From CAUPWF01 sp044425815 (GTDB lineage Bacteria; Bacillota; Clostridia; Lachnospirales; Lachnospiraceae), in the NCBI GenBank assembly GCA_044425815.1, contig JAWXVA010000015.1, positions 1 to 35,973 of the forward strand: DNA of 35,973 bases. Reading direction: 5' to 3'. Position 1 is the first letter of the stretch, and each line of letters opens with the position of its first letter. A program made the position numbers and the translations under genes. Shown here in pieces: positions 7,589 to 17,000 of this stretch. The notes beneath the pieces were generated by a model, which saw only the letters and a program-made list of their open reading frames with translations, was not told the DNA's origin and did not search any database.

Positions 7589-8323
7589 CTATAATAATTT
7601 CATATTTTCAGCAAGCTTTTCGCTGTACAAATCGCTAAAGTAAGTTCCGAGATGTTTTAGCGTTTCTTTATCTAAATCTTTAGGATAAATAGGTTTTCCG
7701 TATTCGATTATGACATGCGTAGGGCGAATGCGTGGGAATTGTTCTTCGAACATTGCCGCAGTATTGGTAATATAGATAGGTACAATTGCACATCCTGCCT
7801 TGGTAGCTATTTTAAATGAGCCGTCTTTAAACTCGAGAAGAGTTCCTTCTTCTCCACTATTGCGAGTTCCCTCAGGGAAGATGCATACAGAAATTCCTGT
7901 TTTTATGTGATTAATAGCTTCGAGTATTGTTTTGAGTCCTTCTTTTGGATTTTTGCGATCAAGGAATAGACAATGTAGTGCCTTCATCCGCGAATTGAGG
8001 AGTGGCATTTTTTCAAGTTCTTTTTTTGCAACGTACCCAGTCAGGCGTTTGCAGCGAGAGTATGTAAGTAAAATGTCGAATTGGCTTCTATGGTTACCAA
8101 TAAAGAGCACGGGCTCATCAGGGATATTTTCCTCTCCAATGACGGTTGTCTTAACACCGGTAATGAAGAGTAGTGTTCGAAATGCGCGTTGTACATCGCG
8201 AAGAGCCAAGTAATCTGCTTTCTCAGGAAACTTTTTTTGAATTAACTTGTATACAAAGAATACAGGAATACTAAATATTAAATAAAATACTAGAATGGTG
8301 CAAAGTGTAATAAAACGAATCAT
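7589..8323 (-). CDS. plsC: 1-acyl-sn-glycerol-3-phosphate acyltransferase (PlsC family)
   Basis: 244 aa. An N-terminal membrane segment (about 4-26) anchors it to the inner face. The acyltransferase blocks are clear: NHRSQFD (H78, D83; the HX4D catalytic motif), FLDRKNP (about 120-126), and FPEGTR (149-154), plus IVPIYITNTA in block IV. It adds the second acyl chain in phosphatidic acid synthesis. The ATG at 8323 follows GAGGTACCTTT. It heads a possible two-gene transcript with the NSS transporter. The gene symbol rests on family membership; other PlsC paralogues exist in Clostridia, so the acyl acceptor is not certain. Confidence 0.85.
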   Translation of the reverse strand: MIRFITLCTILVFYLIFSIPVFFVYKLIQKKFPEKADYLALRDVQRAFRTLLFITGVKTTVIGEENIPDEPVLFIGNHRSQFDILLTYSRCKRLTGYVAKKELEKMPLLNSRMKALHCLFLDRKNPKEGLKTILEAINHIKTGISVCIFPEGTRNSGEEGTLLEFKDGSFKIATKAGCAIVPIYITNTAAMFEEQFPRIRPTHVIIEYGKPIYPKDLDKETLKHLGTYFSDLYSEKLAENMKLL

Positions 8324-8447
8324 AAAGGTACCTCAATCTTTTTCTTATTGGAAATAATTTATTTCTTCAATATTTTATCACAAGAAGGTATGAAAGTACA
8401 GAAAGGATAATAGGCTAATACAGAGAAATAGTGTCTGAGGGACTCGG

Positions 8448-8864
8448 TTGAGAAAATACAGTTATTTGTACTATTTATTGACGGGAAGTATGGTACTTAT
8501 GATGATATGTGGGTGTTCAGTGACGAAAAGCAGAACGGAGAAAGTGCAAGATTTAGAATATTCTATTGTACGACTGGAGGAGCAGCCAGAGGAAATACAA
8601 ATATTAGTAGAAGAAAACAAAGATACTAGAATGAAGATGTCATATATAGACCAAGGACAAGAATATATTATTGTAGGGTACGGCGAGCAAGCGACGAGTG
8701 GATACAGCATAGAAGTGACAGAAGTATATGAAACTGAAAATACAGTGAATATTGACACGAATTTGCTAGGACCTGCTAGCGAGGAAGAAATCGTAGAAAT
8801 AACAACATATCCATACGTCGTAATTTGTATAAAAGAGAATGAAAAACCAGTGTTATATGATTAG
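8448..8864 (+). CDS. PrcB-like lipoprotein
   Basis: 138 aa starting at a TTG (8448) six bases after GAGGG; no ATG gives the full signal peptide. Residues 1-23 form a lipoprotein signal with the lipobox MICGC. The C-terminal half, QATSGYSIEVTEVYET... TTYPYVVICIKE, matches the PrcB C-terminal domain: a TSGYSIEV strand pair and a final tPY.iv.IK strand. In oral treponemes PrcB is a subunit that stabilises a surface protease; in Firmicutes the domain occurs in secreted proteins of unknown role. The next gene, a SPOCS-LysM protein, begins eight bases after the stop, with its ribosome site in the gap. This suggests a joint envelope or spore-surface role, which is inference. Confidence 0.72.
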   Translation: MRKYSYLYYLLTGSMVLMMICGCSVTKSRTEKVQDLEYSIVRLEEQPEEIQILVEENKDTRMKMSYIDQGQEYIIVGYGEQATSGYSIEVTEVYETENTVNIDTNLLGPASEEEIVEITTYPYVVICIKENEKPVLYD

Positions 8865-8872
8865 GAGGTAAT

Positions 8873-10429
8873 ATGCAGTTAGAACAGAAAACAATTCAAA
8901 CTAATGAGATGGGGAATTCTATCACACACCAATTTCACGTAAGCGAAGAAATGAATGTGCCGGATGTGAAAGAGGATGTTGTGCGAGTACTACAGAGTTA
9001 TGGAAAAATTCAAATAAAAGAAATACAGAAAGTGGAACAATATCTAAAAATTAAAGGCAGTTTAGAGTATCAGATCCTATATGCTACTGATAATGAGAGT
9101 AAACGAATGGTTTGCCTAGAGGGAAAAATCTTGTTAGAAGAAATGGTATATGTGGAAGGAACAGAGAAACATCAATACACTGCAAAATGCAATCAATTGG
9201 ATGTTCAAACGACGTTGATACATTCGCGAAAGATAAATCTCAATAGTTTGATAGAGCTTGAAATACAAAGTAGCTTGCTTAAGCAAGAAGAAATTACAGT
9301 AGGTCTTGAAAACGAAACAGAGGTGTTTGAAAGACAAAAAAATTTACAAGTGTTACAAGTCCGATTGATAAAAAAAGATACTTATCGGATCAAGGAGGAG
9401 GTGAAAATCCCAGGAACGAAGGAAAATATAGGAAGTATTTTATTTGCACGAGTGGGGAATGTGAAATTGGATACAAGAGTGATGCAAGATGAAATTACGT
9501 TGCAAGGAGAATTACAATTCTTCTGCATGTATAGTTCCGATGAATGGAAAGAAGACTATATTTCGCAAACGGTACCATTTGGAGGGAAAATAGATTGCCT
9601 TGGCGTAGACGAATCGATGATACATAATATCAAATATGACTTGGATGATTTAGTCGTGGATGCGCAAATGGATGAAGATGGGGAAGTTCGAATGTTCCAT
9701 ATAGAAGCTACACTGAAATTAGATCTTCATATATATGAAGAAGAGTCTGTAGATTTATTAGAAGACATGTATATGCTAGAGAAGAAATGTTTGTTGCACA
9801 AAATACCAACAGAAGTAGAGGTATTATTGTTGCAAAATCAATCAAAATGTAAAATTGTAGAAACATTAGTATTGCCAGAGTTAAAAGATGAGTTGTTACA
9901 AATTTGCCATACAAACGGAATGGTTCAAGTAGAACATATGGAGCAAAGAGATGAGGGGATACAGATAGAAGGGATTTTACATGTAGATTTTTTGTATATA
10001 CGCGGAGATGACAGTTTACCTTATGCATCATGGCAAGGAATGATACCTTTTTCACATATAATTGAATGCCAAAGTGATGGGCCTGTTTCCTATAATGTAG
10101 ACACATATCTTGAACAAATATCGATTACGATGGCGGGGAATGGGGAAGTAGAAATAAAAGCAATTGCGAATTTTCATAGCTTTATACGATACCCTGAGAC
10201 CATCCAGATCATTCAGAGTGTAGATGTCATACCATATTCAAGAGAAGAATTAGAAGAACAGGCGGGGATAATCGGATATATCTACAAAAATGAGGATTCA
10301 ATGTGGGAATTAGCAAAGAGATTCCATACTACAATAGATGGAATCTTAAAAATAAATAAAATAGCTGAAAAAGATATTAAAGTAGGACAGAAATTGTTGA
10401 TTTTCAAAGAGAATATGAGTATACTGTAA
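8873..10429 (+). CDS. SPOCS/DUF3794 and LysM domain protein (SpoVID/SafA-type)
   Basis: 518 aa, with a strong TAGGAGGT before the ATG. The protein is beta-rich with repeated SPOCS-type (DUF3794) modules; the pattern of a DVKED/DLDDLVV-like core followed by beta strands recurs at about 20-100, 165-285 and 325-420. A C-terminal LysM domain covers about 466-512 (GYIYKNEDSMWELAKRFHTT, then INKIAEKDIKVGQKLLI), which binds peptidoglycan. No signal peptide is seen. DUF3794-LysM proteins are spore-coat and cortex-interface proteins in Clostridia; CotE-like and SpoVID analogues are the closest roles. The mother-cell location is family knowledge. It is paired with the PrcB-like lipoprotein upstream and followed by ispE 31 bases later. 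Confidence 0.88.
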   Translation: MQLEQKTIQTNEMGNSITHQFHVSEEMNVPDVKEDVVRVLQSYGKIQIKEIQKVEQYLKIKGSLEYQILYATDNESKRMVCLEGKILLEEMVYVEGTEKHQYTAKCNQLDVQTTLIHSRKINLNSLIELEIQSSLLKQEEITVGLENETEVFERQKNLQVLQVRLIKKDTYRIKEEVKIPGTKENIGSILFARVGNVKLDTRVMQDEITLQGELQFFCMYSSDEWKEDYISQTVPFGGKIDCLGVDESMIHNIKYDLDDLVVDAQMDEDGEVRMFHIEATLKLDLHIYEEESVDLLEDMYMLEKKCLLHKIPTEVEVLLLQNQSKCKIVETLVLPELKDELLQICHTNGMVQVEHMEQRDEGIQIEGILHVDFLYIRGDDSLPYASWQGMIPFSHIIECQSDGPVSYNVDTYLEQISITMAGNGEVEIKAIANFHSFIRYPETIQIIQSVDVIPYSREELEEQAGIIGYIYKNEDSMWELAKRFHTTIDGILKINKIAEKDIKVGQKLLIFKENMSIL

Positions 10430-10460
10430 CATATGTATACAAGATACAAAGGAGTACACT

Positions 10461-11339
10461 ATGCAATTTATAGAATTAAAAGCTTTAGCCAAGATTAATT
10501 TAGGGCTGGATGTATTAGGGAAACGAGAGAATGGTTATCACGATGTACGTATGGTGATGCAGACCATATATCTTTGTGATGATGTAAAAATAGAAAAACG
10601 AAAAGAGGAGAAGGTAAGTATAGAATCCAATTTATTTTACTTACCTTCGAATGAAAATAATATCGCATACAAAGCAGCTCAAATGTTGAGGGAAGAATTT
10701 CATATTACGGAAGGTGTTCATATAACGTTGAAGAAACGTATTCCAGTAGCGGCGGGGTTGGCTGGAGGCAGTTCAAATGCAGCAGCAGTACTATTTGGGA
10801 TGAATCGACTGTTCGATTTGAAATTATCACAGGAAGAGTTAAAAGAACGAGGCGTCAAACTAGGCGCAGACGTACCATATTGTATTATGCGAGGAACCGT
10901 ATTAGCAGAAGGAATAGGAGAAGAACTTACTCCATTAGCGTCGATGCCGAAATGTTATGTGTTAATCGCAAAACCGGGAATTAGCGTTTCTACAAAAATG
11001 GTATATGAGGCATTGGATTCTAGTGCAATTATTGAACATCCAGATATAGATGGAATTATAGCAGGATTAGAAGCAGATGATTTGTACGCAGTAGCTGAAA
11101 AAATGGGGAACGTCTTAGAACAAGTGACAATTACCGATTATCCTGTGATTGAAAGAATCAAACAAATCATGAAGAATCATGGTGCCCTCAATGCGATGAT
11201 GAGTGGCAGCGGGCCAACAGTATTTGGAATTTTTGAAAAACAGCAAGATGCAAAAAATGCATTAAAAGCAATAAAGAACAAAAAAGTAGCCAGACAAACA
11301 TATCTAACAAGTGTACACAATGTAAGGAGGAATAGCTGA
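10461..11339 (+). CDS. ispE: 4-diphosphocytidyl-2-C-methyl-D-erythritol kinase
   Basis: 292 aa, the family's usual length. A GHMP kinase: catalytic K11 (AKINLGLDV), the ATP-binding glycine-rich loop PVAAGLAGGSSNAAA (95-109), catalytic D137 (GADVPY), and the C-terminal MMSGSGPTVFGIF. It phosphorylates CDP-methylerythritol in the MEP route to isoprenoids, which feed undecaprenyl phosphate for wall synthesis. AAAGGAG precedes the ATG. Its TGA overlaps the ATG of the GntR gene by one base (TGATG), so the two are translationally coupled. Placing ispE with a GntR regulator and spoIIR is common in Lachnospiraceae, from what I know of the family. Confidence 0.96.
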   Translation: MQFIELKALAKINLGLDVLGKRENGYHDVRMVMQTIYLCDDVKIEKRKEEKVSIESNLFYLPSNENNIAYKAAQMLREEFHITEGVHITLKKRIPVAAGLAGGSSNAAAVLFGMNRLFDLKLSQEELKERGVKLGADVPYCIMRGTVLAEGIGEELTPLASMPKCYVLIAKPGISVSTKMVYEALDSSAIIEHPDIDGIIAGLEADDLYAVAEKMGNVLEQVTITDYPVIERIKQIMKNHGALNAMMSGSGPTVFGIFEKQQDAKNALKAIKNKKVARQTYLTSVHNVRRNS

Positions 11340-12010
11340 TGGATGCAAATTTTCAATTAAAAATGGATGAGTATTTGCCACTTCGAGATGTTGTTTTTAC
11401 AACGCTTAGACAAGCTATATTGAGGGGAGAATTAAAGCCAGGCGAGCGACTAATGGAGATTCAATTAGCGAATAAATTAGGGGTGAGTAGAACACCTATT
11501 AGAGAAGCGATTCGTAAATTAGAATTGGAAGGTTTAGTACTCATGATTCCGAGAAAGGGTGCTGAAGTTGCAGAAATTACTGAGAAGAACTTACGCGATG
11601 TATTAGAAGTACGTGAGGCACTAGAGGTGTTAGCAGTACAATTAGCATGCGAGCGAATGACAAAAGAAGAGATAGAGAACTTGAAAATAGCGGCACATGA
11701 ATTCGAAGCGGTAGCAGAAAGTGAAGATATTACAAAGATTGCAGAAGCGGATGTGAAGTTCCATGATGTAGTGTATGAAGCAACGAATAATCAGAGATTG
11801 ATACAATTATTAAACAATTTGCGTGAACAAATGTATCGATACCGAGTAGAGTATTTGAAGAAAGAAACAGTACGACCTACAATTATTCAGGAACATGATG
11901 AGTTGATACGATATATAGAAATTAGTGATAAAGAGCGAGCAGCGACGAATATATGCAAACATATTGAGAACCAAGTGGAAGAGGTGGTTCGCACATTAAG
12001 TGGAAATTAA
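11339..12010 (+). CDS. GntR-family regulator, FadR/FCD subfamily
   Basis: 223 aa. The N-terminal winged helix-turn-helix spans about residues 13-75 (FTTLRQAILRGELKPGERL, then ANKLGVSRTPIREAIRKLE), the standard GntR recognition block. The C-terminal FCD domain (about 84-212) is all-helical and holds the metal-ligand-style residues in FHDVVYEATNNQRL and EHDELIRYI. FCD regulators sense small organic acids or sugar acids; the ligand here is unknown. The start overlaps the ispE stop by one base. The 9-base gap to the next frame and gene order suggest co-transcription, but its targets need not be local. Confidence 0.92.
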   Translation: MDANFQLKMDEYLPLRDVVFTTLRQAILRGELKPGERLMEIQLANKLGVSRTPIREAIRKLELEGLVLMIPRKGAEVAEITEKNLRDVLEVREALEVLAVQLACERMTKEEIENLKIAAHEFEAVAESEDITKIAEADVKFHDVVYEATNNQRLIQLLNNLREQMYRYRVEYLKKETVRPTIIQEHDELIRYIEISDKERAATNICKHIENQVEEVVRTLSGN

Positions 12011-12073
12011 GTTCATTGCTTGAATAAAAAAATGAGAATCGTTCATACTCCATGTATCAGGAGGTACATAGAG

Positions 12074-12706
12074 ATGGACAAACATATAAACAAACAGCAT
12101 ATATATCAGATGATTTTATCCGCTATCTTAGGTGTGATATTAACAGGTCTGATAGTGAATGGATTAGAAACCAATGCAAGAAAACAATTACTCGCAACAC
12201 AAGAGGCATTGGCAGAAGAAGTGCTCAGATTCCATGTTTTGGCAAATAGTAATAGTGATGCAGATCAAACGCTCAAATTGCAAGTCAAAGATGAAATACT
12301 TACATATATGGAAGAATCCTTAGGAGACGAAGAGTCCGTATTATATACAAAAATGTGGGCGGAGAATCACAAGGAAGAGATTGAAGCACTTAGTAGCGCG
12401 ATTATTCAACAGGAAGGATATGACTATTCGGTAGACGTAGAACTAACAAAGTCTTATTTTCCAGTGAAAACCTATGGAGATATTACATTCCCAGAGGGTG
12501 AATATGAAGCTCTTAAGATAGAAATTGGAGATGCAGAAGGTGAGAATTGGTGGTGTTGCCTTTATCCGAGTCTCTGTTTCATAGATGCAACCTGCGGAGT
12601 GGTATCCGAAGAGGGCAAAGAAGATTTACAAAAAGTACTGACTGTAGAGGAGTACGAAATGATAACTACCACAACAGAATTTGAAATTAGTTGGTTTTTC
12701 TTTTAG
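12074..12706 (+). CDS. spoIIR: Stage II sporulation protein R
   Basis: 210 aa from the ATG at 12074, which has AGGAGGT eight bases upstream; a TTG at 12020 would add 18 residues and lacks a good site. One membrane segment lies at about residues 12-29, and the rest should be in the intermembrane space of the sporulating cell. The motif FHVLANSNSDADQTLKLQVK (about 53-72) and the ENWWCCLYPSLCF stretch (about 156-168) are SpoIIR hallmarks. In B. subtilis SpoIIR is made in the forespore and signals SpoIIGA to process pro-sigma-E in the mother cell. Its presence shows the organism belongs to a spore-forming lineage. The two cysteines in WWCC are conserved in the family as I recall it. Confidence 0.94.
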   Translation: MDKHINKQHIYQMILSAILGVILTGLIVNGLETNARKQLLATQEALAEEVLRFHVLANSNSDADQTLKLQVKDEILTYMEESLGDEESVLYTKMWAENHKEEIEALSSAIIQQEGYDYSVDVELTKSYFPVKTYGDITFPEGEYEALKIEIGDAEGENWWCCLYPSLCFIDATCGVVSEEGKEDLQKVLTVEEYEMITTTTEFEISWFFF

Positions 12707-12760
12707 TTGTGGGCAATAGCAGCTAGGTGAAGGCGCCTAGAGATAATAGGAGATGAAATA

Positions 12761-13588
12761 ATGCAATTAGGTAAAAGGCAGACATTAATGATTGTAAAGA
12801 CGGTAGACTTTGGGGTATATCTAGGGAATGAAGAAGAAAGAGTGTTGTTGCCAAAGAAGCAAGTTCCAGAAGGCGTAGAAGTAGGAGATCCAGTATCAGT
12901 ATTTTTGTACAAAGACTCTGATGATCGATTGATTGCCACTACTAATGAACCCAAATTAATGCTAGACCAGTTAGCTGTTTTAACAGTAGCGGAAGTCGGC
13001 AAATTCGGAGCATTCTTAGATTGGGGACTTGAAAAAGACTTGTTTCTTCCATATAAGGAACAAACGACGACACTACGAGCTGGCGATTCTTGCCTTGTAA
13101 CACTCTATGTGGATAAAAGTAAGAGATTGTGTGCAACGATGAAAGTGTATCACTTATTATCGACAGATTCACCATATGAAAAGGATCAAAAAGTAAGTGG
13201 GATTATCTATGACTCGAGCGATGAATTTGGTTTGTTTGTAGCAGTAGATAATAAATATTCTGCAAGAATTGCACCGAAAGAGCTATATGGGATACTGCGG
13301 ATTGGCGATACCATAGAAGCCAGAGTTACAGAAGTAAAACCAGATGGGAAATTGGACCTTAGTGTGAAAGAAAAAGTAGAAATTCAAATGGACAAAGATG
13401 CTGATATTATATGGAAGGCACTTGAGTCAAAAGATGGAATTCTACCATTTACGGATAAGGCTGATCCCGAAATAATAAAGTCGGAATTTGCTATGAGCAA
13501 AAACGCATTCAAGCGTGCAATCGGGCGTTTGTTGAAAGCGGGTAAGATTGAGATAGGAGAAAAAACAATTGCAATTCGCAAGAAATAA
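12761..13588 (+). CDS. CvfB-like S1-domain RNA-binding protein
   Basis: 275 aa; the ATG follows TAGGAGATGAAATA. S1-type beta-barrel modules appear at about residues 1-60 (TVDFGVYLGNEEERVLLPKKQV), 65-130 (GKFGAFLDWGLEKDLFLPYKEQ) and 143-205 (SDEFGLFVAVDNKYSARIAPKE), followed by a C-terminal winged helix (about 212-275, LESKDGILPFTDKADPEIIK). This matches CvfB/YitL, an RNA-binding virulence regulator in S. aureus and streptococci. Its RNA targets in Clostridia are not known. It lies 54 bases after spoIIR; a small imperfect hairpin (CTAGG...CCTAG, about 12724-12741) sits in the gap but has no T-run. Confidence 0.9.
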   Translation: MQLGKRQTLMIVKTVDFGVYLGNEEERVLLPKKQVPEGVEVGDPVSVFLYKDSDDRLIATTNEPKLMLDQLAVLTVAEVGKFGAFLDWGLEKDLFLPYKEQTTTLRAGDSCLVTLYVDKSKRLCATMKVYHLLSTDSPYEKDQKVSGIIYDSSDEFGLFVAVDNKYSARIAPKELYGILRIGDTIEARVTEVKPDGKLDLSVKEKVEIQMDKDADIIWKALESKDGILPFTDKADPEIIKSEFAMSKNAFKRAIGRLLKAGKIEIGEKTIAIRKK

Positions 13589-13596
13589 GGTATAAT
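13569..13596 (+). promoter_or_regulatory. Sigma-A type promoter for the 77-aa protein
   Basis: -35 TTGCAA (13569-13574), -10 TATAAT (13591-13596), spacer 16 bases, overlapping the 3' end of the S1-domain gene. The predicted leader is about 37 bases. Confidence 0.65.
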
Positions 13597-13639
13597 TATT
13601 GGTAAGAAAAGCGTAAATAAAATGAAAAGGAGATTGTAT

Positions 13640-13873
13640 ATGAAAGTACAAAATATTACAGATATTGAAAAATTTTTTGGTGTAATTGACCAGTGTGTAG
13701 GTAAAGTAGAATTAGTAACAGGTGAAGGAGATAGATTGAATCTTAAATCTAAGCTTTGTCAATATGTATCGATGGCAAATATTTTCTCTAATGGAGAAAT
13801 TCCAGAATTAGAGATTATAGCATATGAAAAAGAGGATATTGATAGATTAGTATCTTACATGTTCAATGGCTAA
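13640..13873 (+). CDS. Small conserved protein of unknown function (77 aa)
   Basis: 77 aa from the ATG at 13640, preceded by AAAGGAG; the ATG at 13622 would swallow that site. I recognise the pattern of small Lachnospiraceae proteins upstream of dnaE, with a core VELVTGEGDRLNLKSKLCQY, but know no function; similar proteins carry misleading labels. It is a compact alpha/beta sequence with one cysteine in DQC and one in KLCQY, no signal peptide and no membrane segment. It has its own promoter and a downstream hairpin, and sits 193 bases before dnaE. Confidence 0.75.
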   Translation: MKVQNITDIEKFFGVIDQCVGKVELVTGEGDRLNLKSKLCQYVSMANIFSNGEIPELEIIAYEKEDIDRLVSYMFNG

Positions 13874-13918
13874 TTAATATTATACATAGTAGTTAGAATA
13901 TGTTCGCATGTGAACGGA

Positions 13919-13975
13919 AGGGTTGTTCAGAGTAGGGATCTCAAGCGGATCGTAACTAGGAACAGCCCTATTTTA
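13919..13975 (+). terminator. Hairpin with long loop, probable terminator before dnaE
   Basis: AGGGTTGTTC (13919-13928) pairs with GAACAGCCCT (13960-13969), followed by ATTTTAT. The loop contains a nested GATC-GATC hairpin, and a GTTC/GAAC mini-hairpin lies just upstream (13902-13915). The rest of 13874-14066 holds no reading frame I can support. Confidence 0.5.
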
Positions 13976-14066
13976 TATCGTAGAAAATAGGGGTAAAGTT
14001 TAGAAGCGATATTTCTTGTTGAGGAGTATTCCAGCACGGGAATGTGAGAAAAAGGAGAGGTGAGAG

Positions 14067-17000
14067 ATGAGTTTTGCACACTTACATGTCCATACAGAGT
14101 ATAGTCTTTTGGATGGATCAAATAAGATAAAAGAATTTGTGGCTCGAGTGAAAGAATTAGGAATGAATAGCGCAGCGATTACAGATCATGGTGTAATGTT
14201 TGGGGCTATTGATTTCTATCGTGCTGCAAAAGCTGCAGGTATCAAGCCTATTATCGGATGTGAAGTTTATGTCGCACCGGGCTCTAGACATGACCGTGAA
14301 CTAGTAAGTGGTGAGGATAGATATTACCATTTAGTATTACTTGCAGAGAACAATGAAGGTTATCAGAACCTTATGAAGATAGTGTCAAAAGGTTTTACGG
14401 AAGGTTATTATTATAAGCCACGTGTAGATATAGAAGTGTTAGAGCAGTATCACACAGGAATTATTGCGCTAAGTGCTTGTCTTGCGGGTGAGGTGCAACG
14501 CAGTCTGGCAAGAGGAAACTTCGAAGAAGGAAAGCAAGCTGCACTGCGATACGAAGCAATCTTTGGGAAACACAATTTCTTTTTAGAGATGCAAGATCAT
14601 GGAATACGCGAACAAGCCATGGTGAATCAGCAGTTACTTCGCTTATCAAAAGAAACGGCTATTGATTTGGTTGTGACAAATGATGTTCACTACACCCATG
14701 CAGACGATGTGAAACCACATGATATCCTATTGTGCTTGCAAACAGGGAAAAAATTGGCAGATGAGAATCGTATGCGCTACGAAGGCGGGCAGTATTTTGT
14801 GAAATCAGAAGAAGAGATGCGCGAACTATTTCCTTATGCGCTAGAAGCGATTGAGAATACCCAGAAGATAGCGGATAGATGTAATGTGGATATTGAATTT
14901 GGTGTGACAAAACTTCCGAAATATGATGTACCAGATGGGTTGACATCTGCAGAATATTTGCAGAAATTGTGTTTTGAAGGATTAGAAAATCGATATCCGA
15001 ATTATGGAAATGAATTAAAAGAACGATTAGAATATGAGCTAGACATCATTCAGAATATGGGATACATAGATTATTTCTTAATTGTATGGGATTTTATTAA
15101 CTATGCAAAGGTAAATGATATTATGGTAGGCCCCGGGCGTGGATCGGCAGCAGGAAGCATCGTGTCGTATTGCCTTGAAATTACAGATATAGATCCTATG
15201 AAATATCAGTTACTCTTTGAACGATTCTTGAATCCAGAACGTGTATCGATGCCCGACGTCGATATTGACTTCTGTTTCGAGAGACGTCAGGAAGTAATTG
15301 ATTATGTTGTACGAAAATATGGAAAAGATCAAGTGGTGCAGATTGTAACATTTGGAACCTTGGCAGCAAGAGGGGTTATTCGAGATGTAGGACGTGTTAT
15401 GGATATTCCATATGCAGCTACAGATGCGATTGCGAAATTAATACCACAAGAGTTGAATATAACCATAGAGAAAGCACTCAAAGATGTGGCAGAACTTCGT
15501 GGATTATATGAAGACGACCCTCAGGTAAAAGAATTAATCGATATGTCGCGCAGATTAGAAGGGCTACCACGCCATACGTCTATGCATGCAGCAGGGGTGG
15601 TGATTAGTCAACTTCCAGTGGATGAGTATGTTCCGTTATCGAGAGCTTCGGATGGATCGATTACGACACAGTTTACGATGACGACCTTGGAAGAACTAGG
15701 GCTTCTTAAAATGGACTTTTTAGGACTTCGGACGTTGACCGTTATTCAGAATGCTGCGAAATTGGCGGGGAAAAGTACGGGAAAACCGTTAGATATTGCC
15801 AAGATAGATTACGATGACAAAGCAGTGTTAGATTCTATTGGTACAGGGAAGACAGATGGGGTATTCCAGTTAGAAAGTGCTGGGATGAAAAGCTTTATGA
15901 AGGAATTAAAGCCAGAAAGTTTGGAAGATGTCATAGCGGGAATCTCGCTCTATCGACCAGGCCCTATGGAATTTATTCCTAGATATATAAAAGGGAAAAA
16001 TGATGCAGCTTCCATCACGTATGATTGTCCACAACTAGAGCACATATTATCACCAACCTACGGTTGTATCGTATACCAAGAACAAGTAATGCAAATAGTA
16101 CGTGACTTAGCTGGATATACGCTAGGAAGAAGCGATTTGCTTCGACGAGCGATGTCTAAGAAGAAGGCAGATGTTATGGCACGCGAGAGAGCCAATTTTG
16201 TACATGGCAATGAATCAGAAGGGGTACCAGGATGTATTGCAAATGGAATCAGTGAAGCGATTGCAAATAAGATTTATGATGACATGTTAGATTTTGCGAA
16301 ATATGCTTTTAATAAATCTCACGCTGCAGCATATGCAGTAGTAGCATACCAAACTGCTTATTTAAAATATTACTACCCGTTAGAATTTATGGCAGCACTT
16401 ATGACATCCGTCATCGATAACGCTACAAAAGTATCAGGGTATATCTATGCTTGTCGAGAGATGGGGATTGAGATTTTGTCACCAGATATTAATGAGGGAG
16501 AATGGGCGTTTTCTGTAAATAATGGAAATATAAGATATGGGCTAGGCGCGATCAAAGGAATAGGACGTCCAGTGATTGAGAACATTGTAGCTGAGCGTGA
16601 TATACGTGGAAGATTCAAGCACCTTAAAGACTTTATTGAACGGTTATCGGGAAAAGAAGTAAACAAACGAACCATTGAAAGTTTCATAAAAGCAGGCGCA
16701 TTAGATAGTTTAGAAGGCACGAGAAAACAGCAAATGATGATATATGTTCAAATTTTGGATACAGTAAATCAAGAGAAGAAATACTCTATGGTGGGGCAGA
16801 TGTCATTATTTGATATCGTAGACGAAGAACAAAAGAAAGAATTTGAAATCAAACTACCAGATGCAGGGGAGTATGAAAAGGAGACGGCGTTATCTTTTGA
16901 AAAAGAAGTATTAGGCGTGTATATTACAGGGCATCCACTCGAAGAATATGAAGAGAAATGGAAGCGTGGAATATCAGCAACGACACTGGATTTTCATTTG

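Noticed and set aside
8324..8447. Sigma-E promoter for the PrcB-like/SPOCS pair
   Set aside because: An ATATT -35 is followed by a poor -10 match (TATGAAAG); evidence too weak to list.
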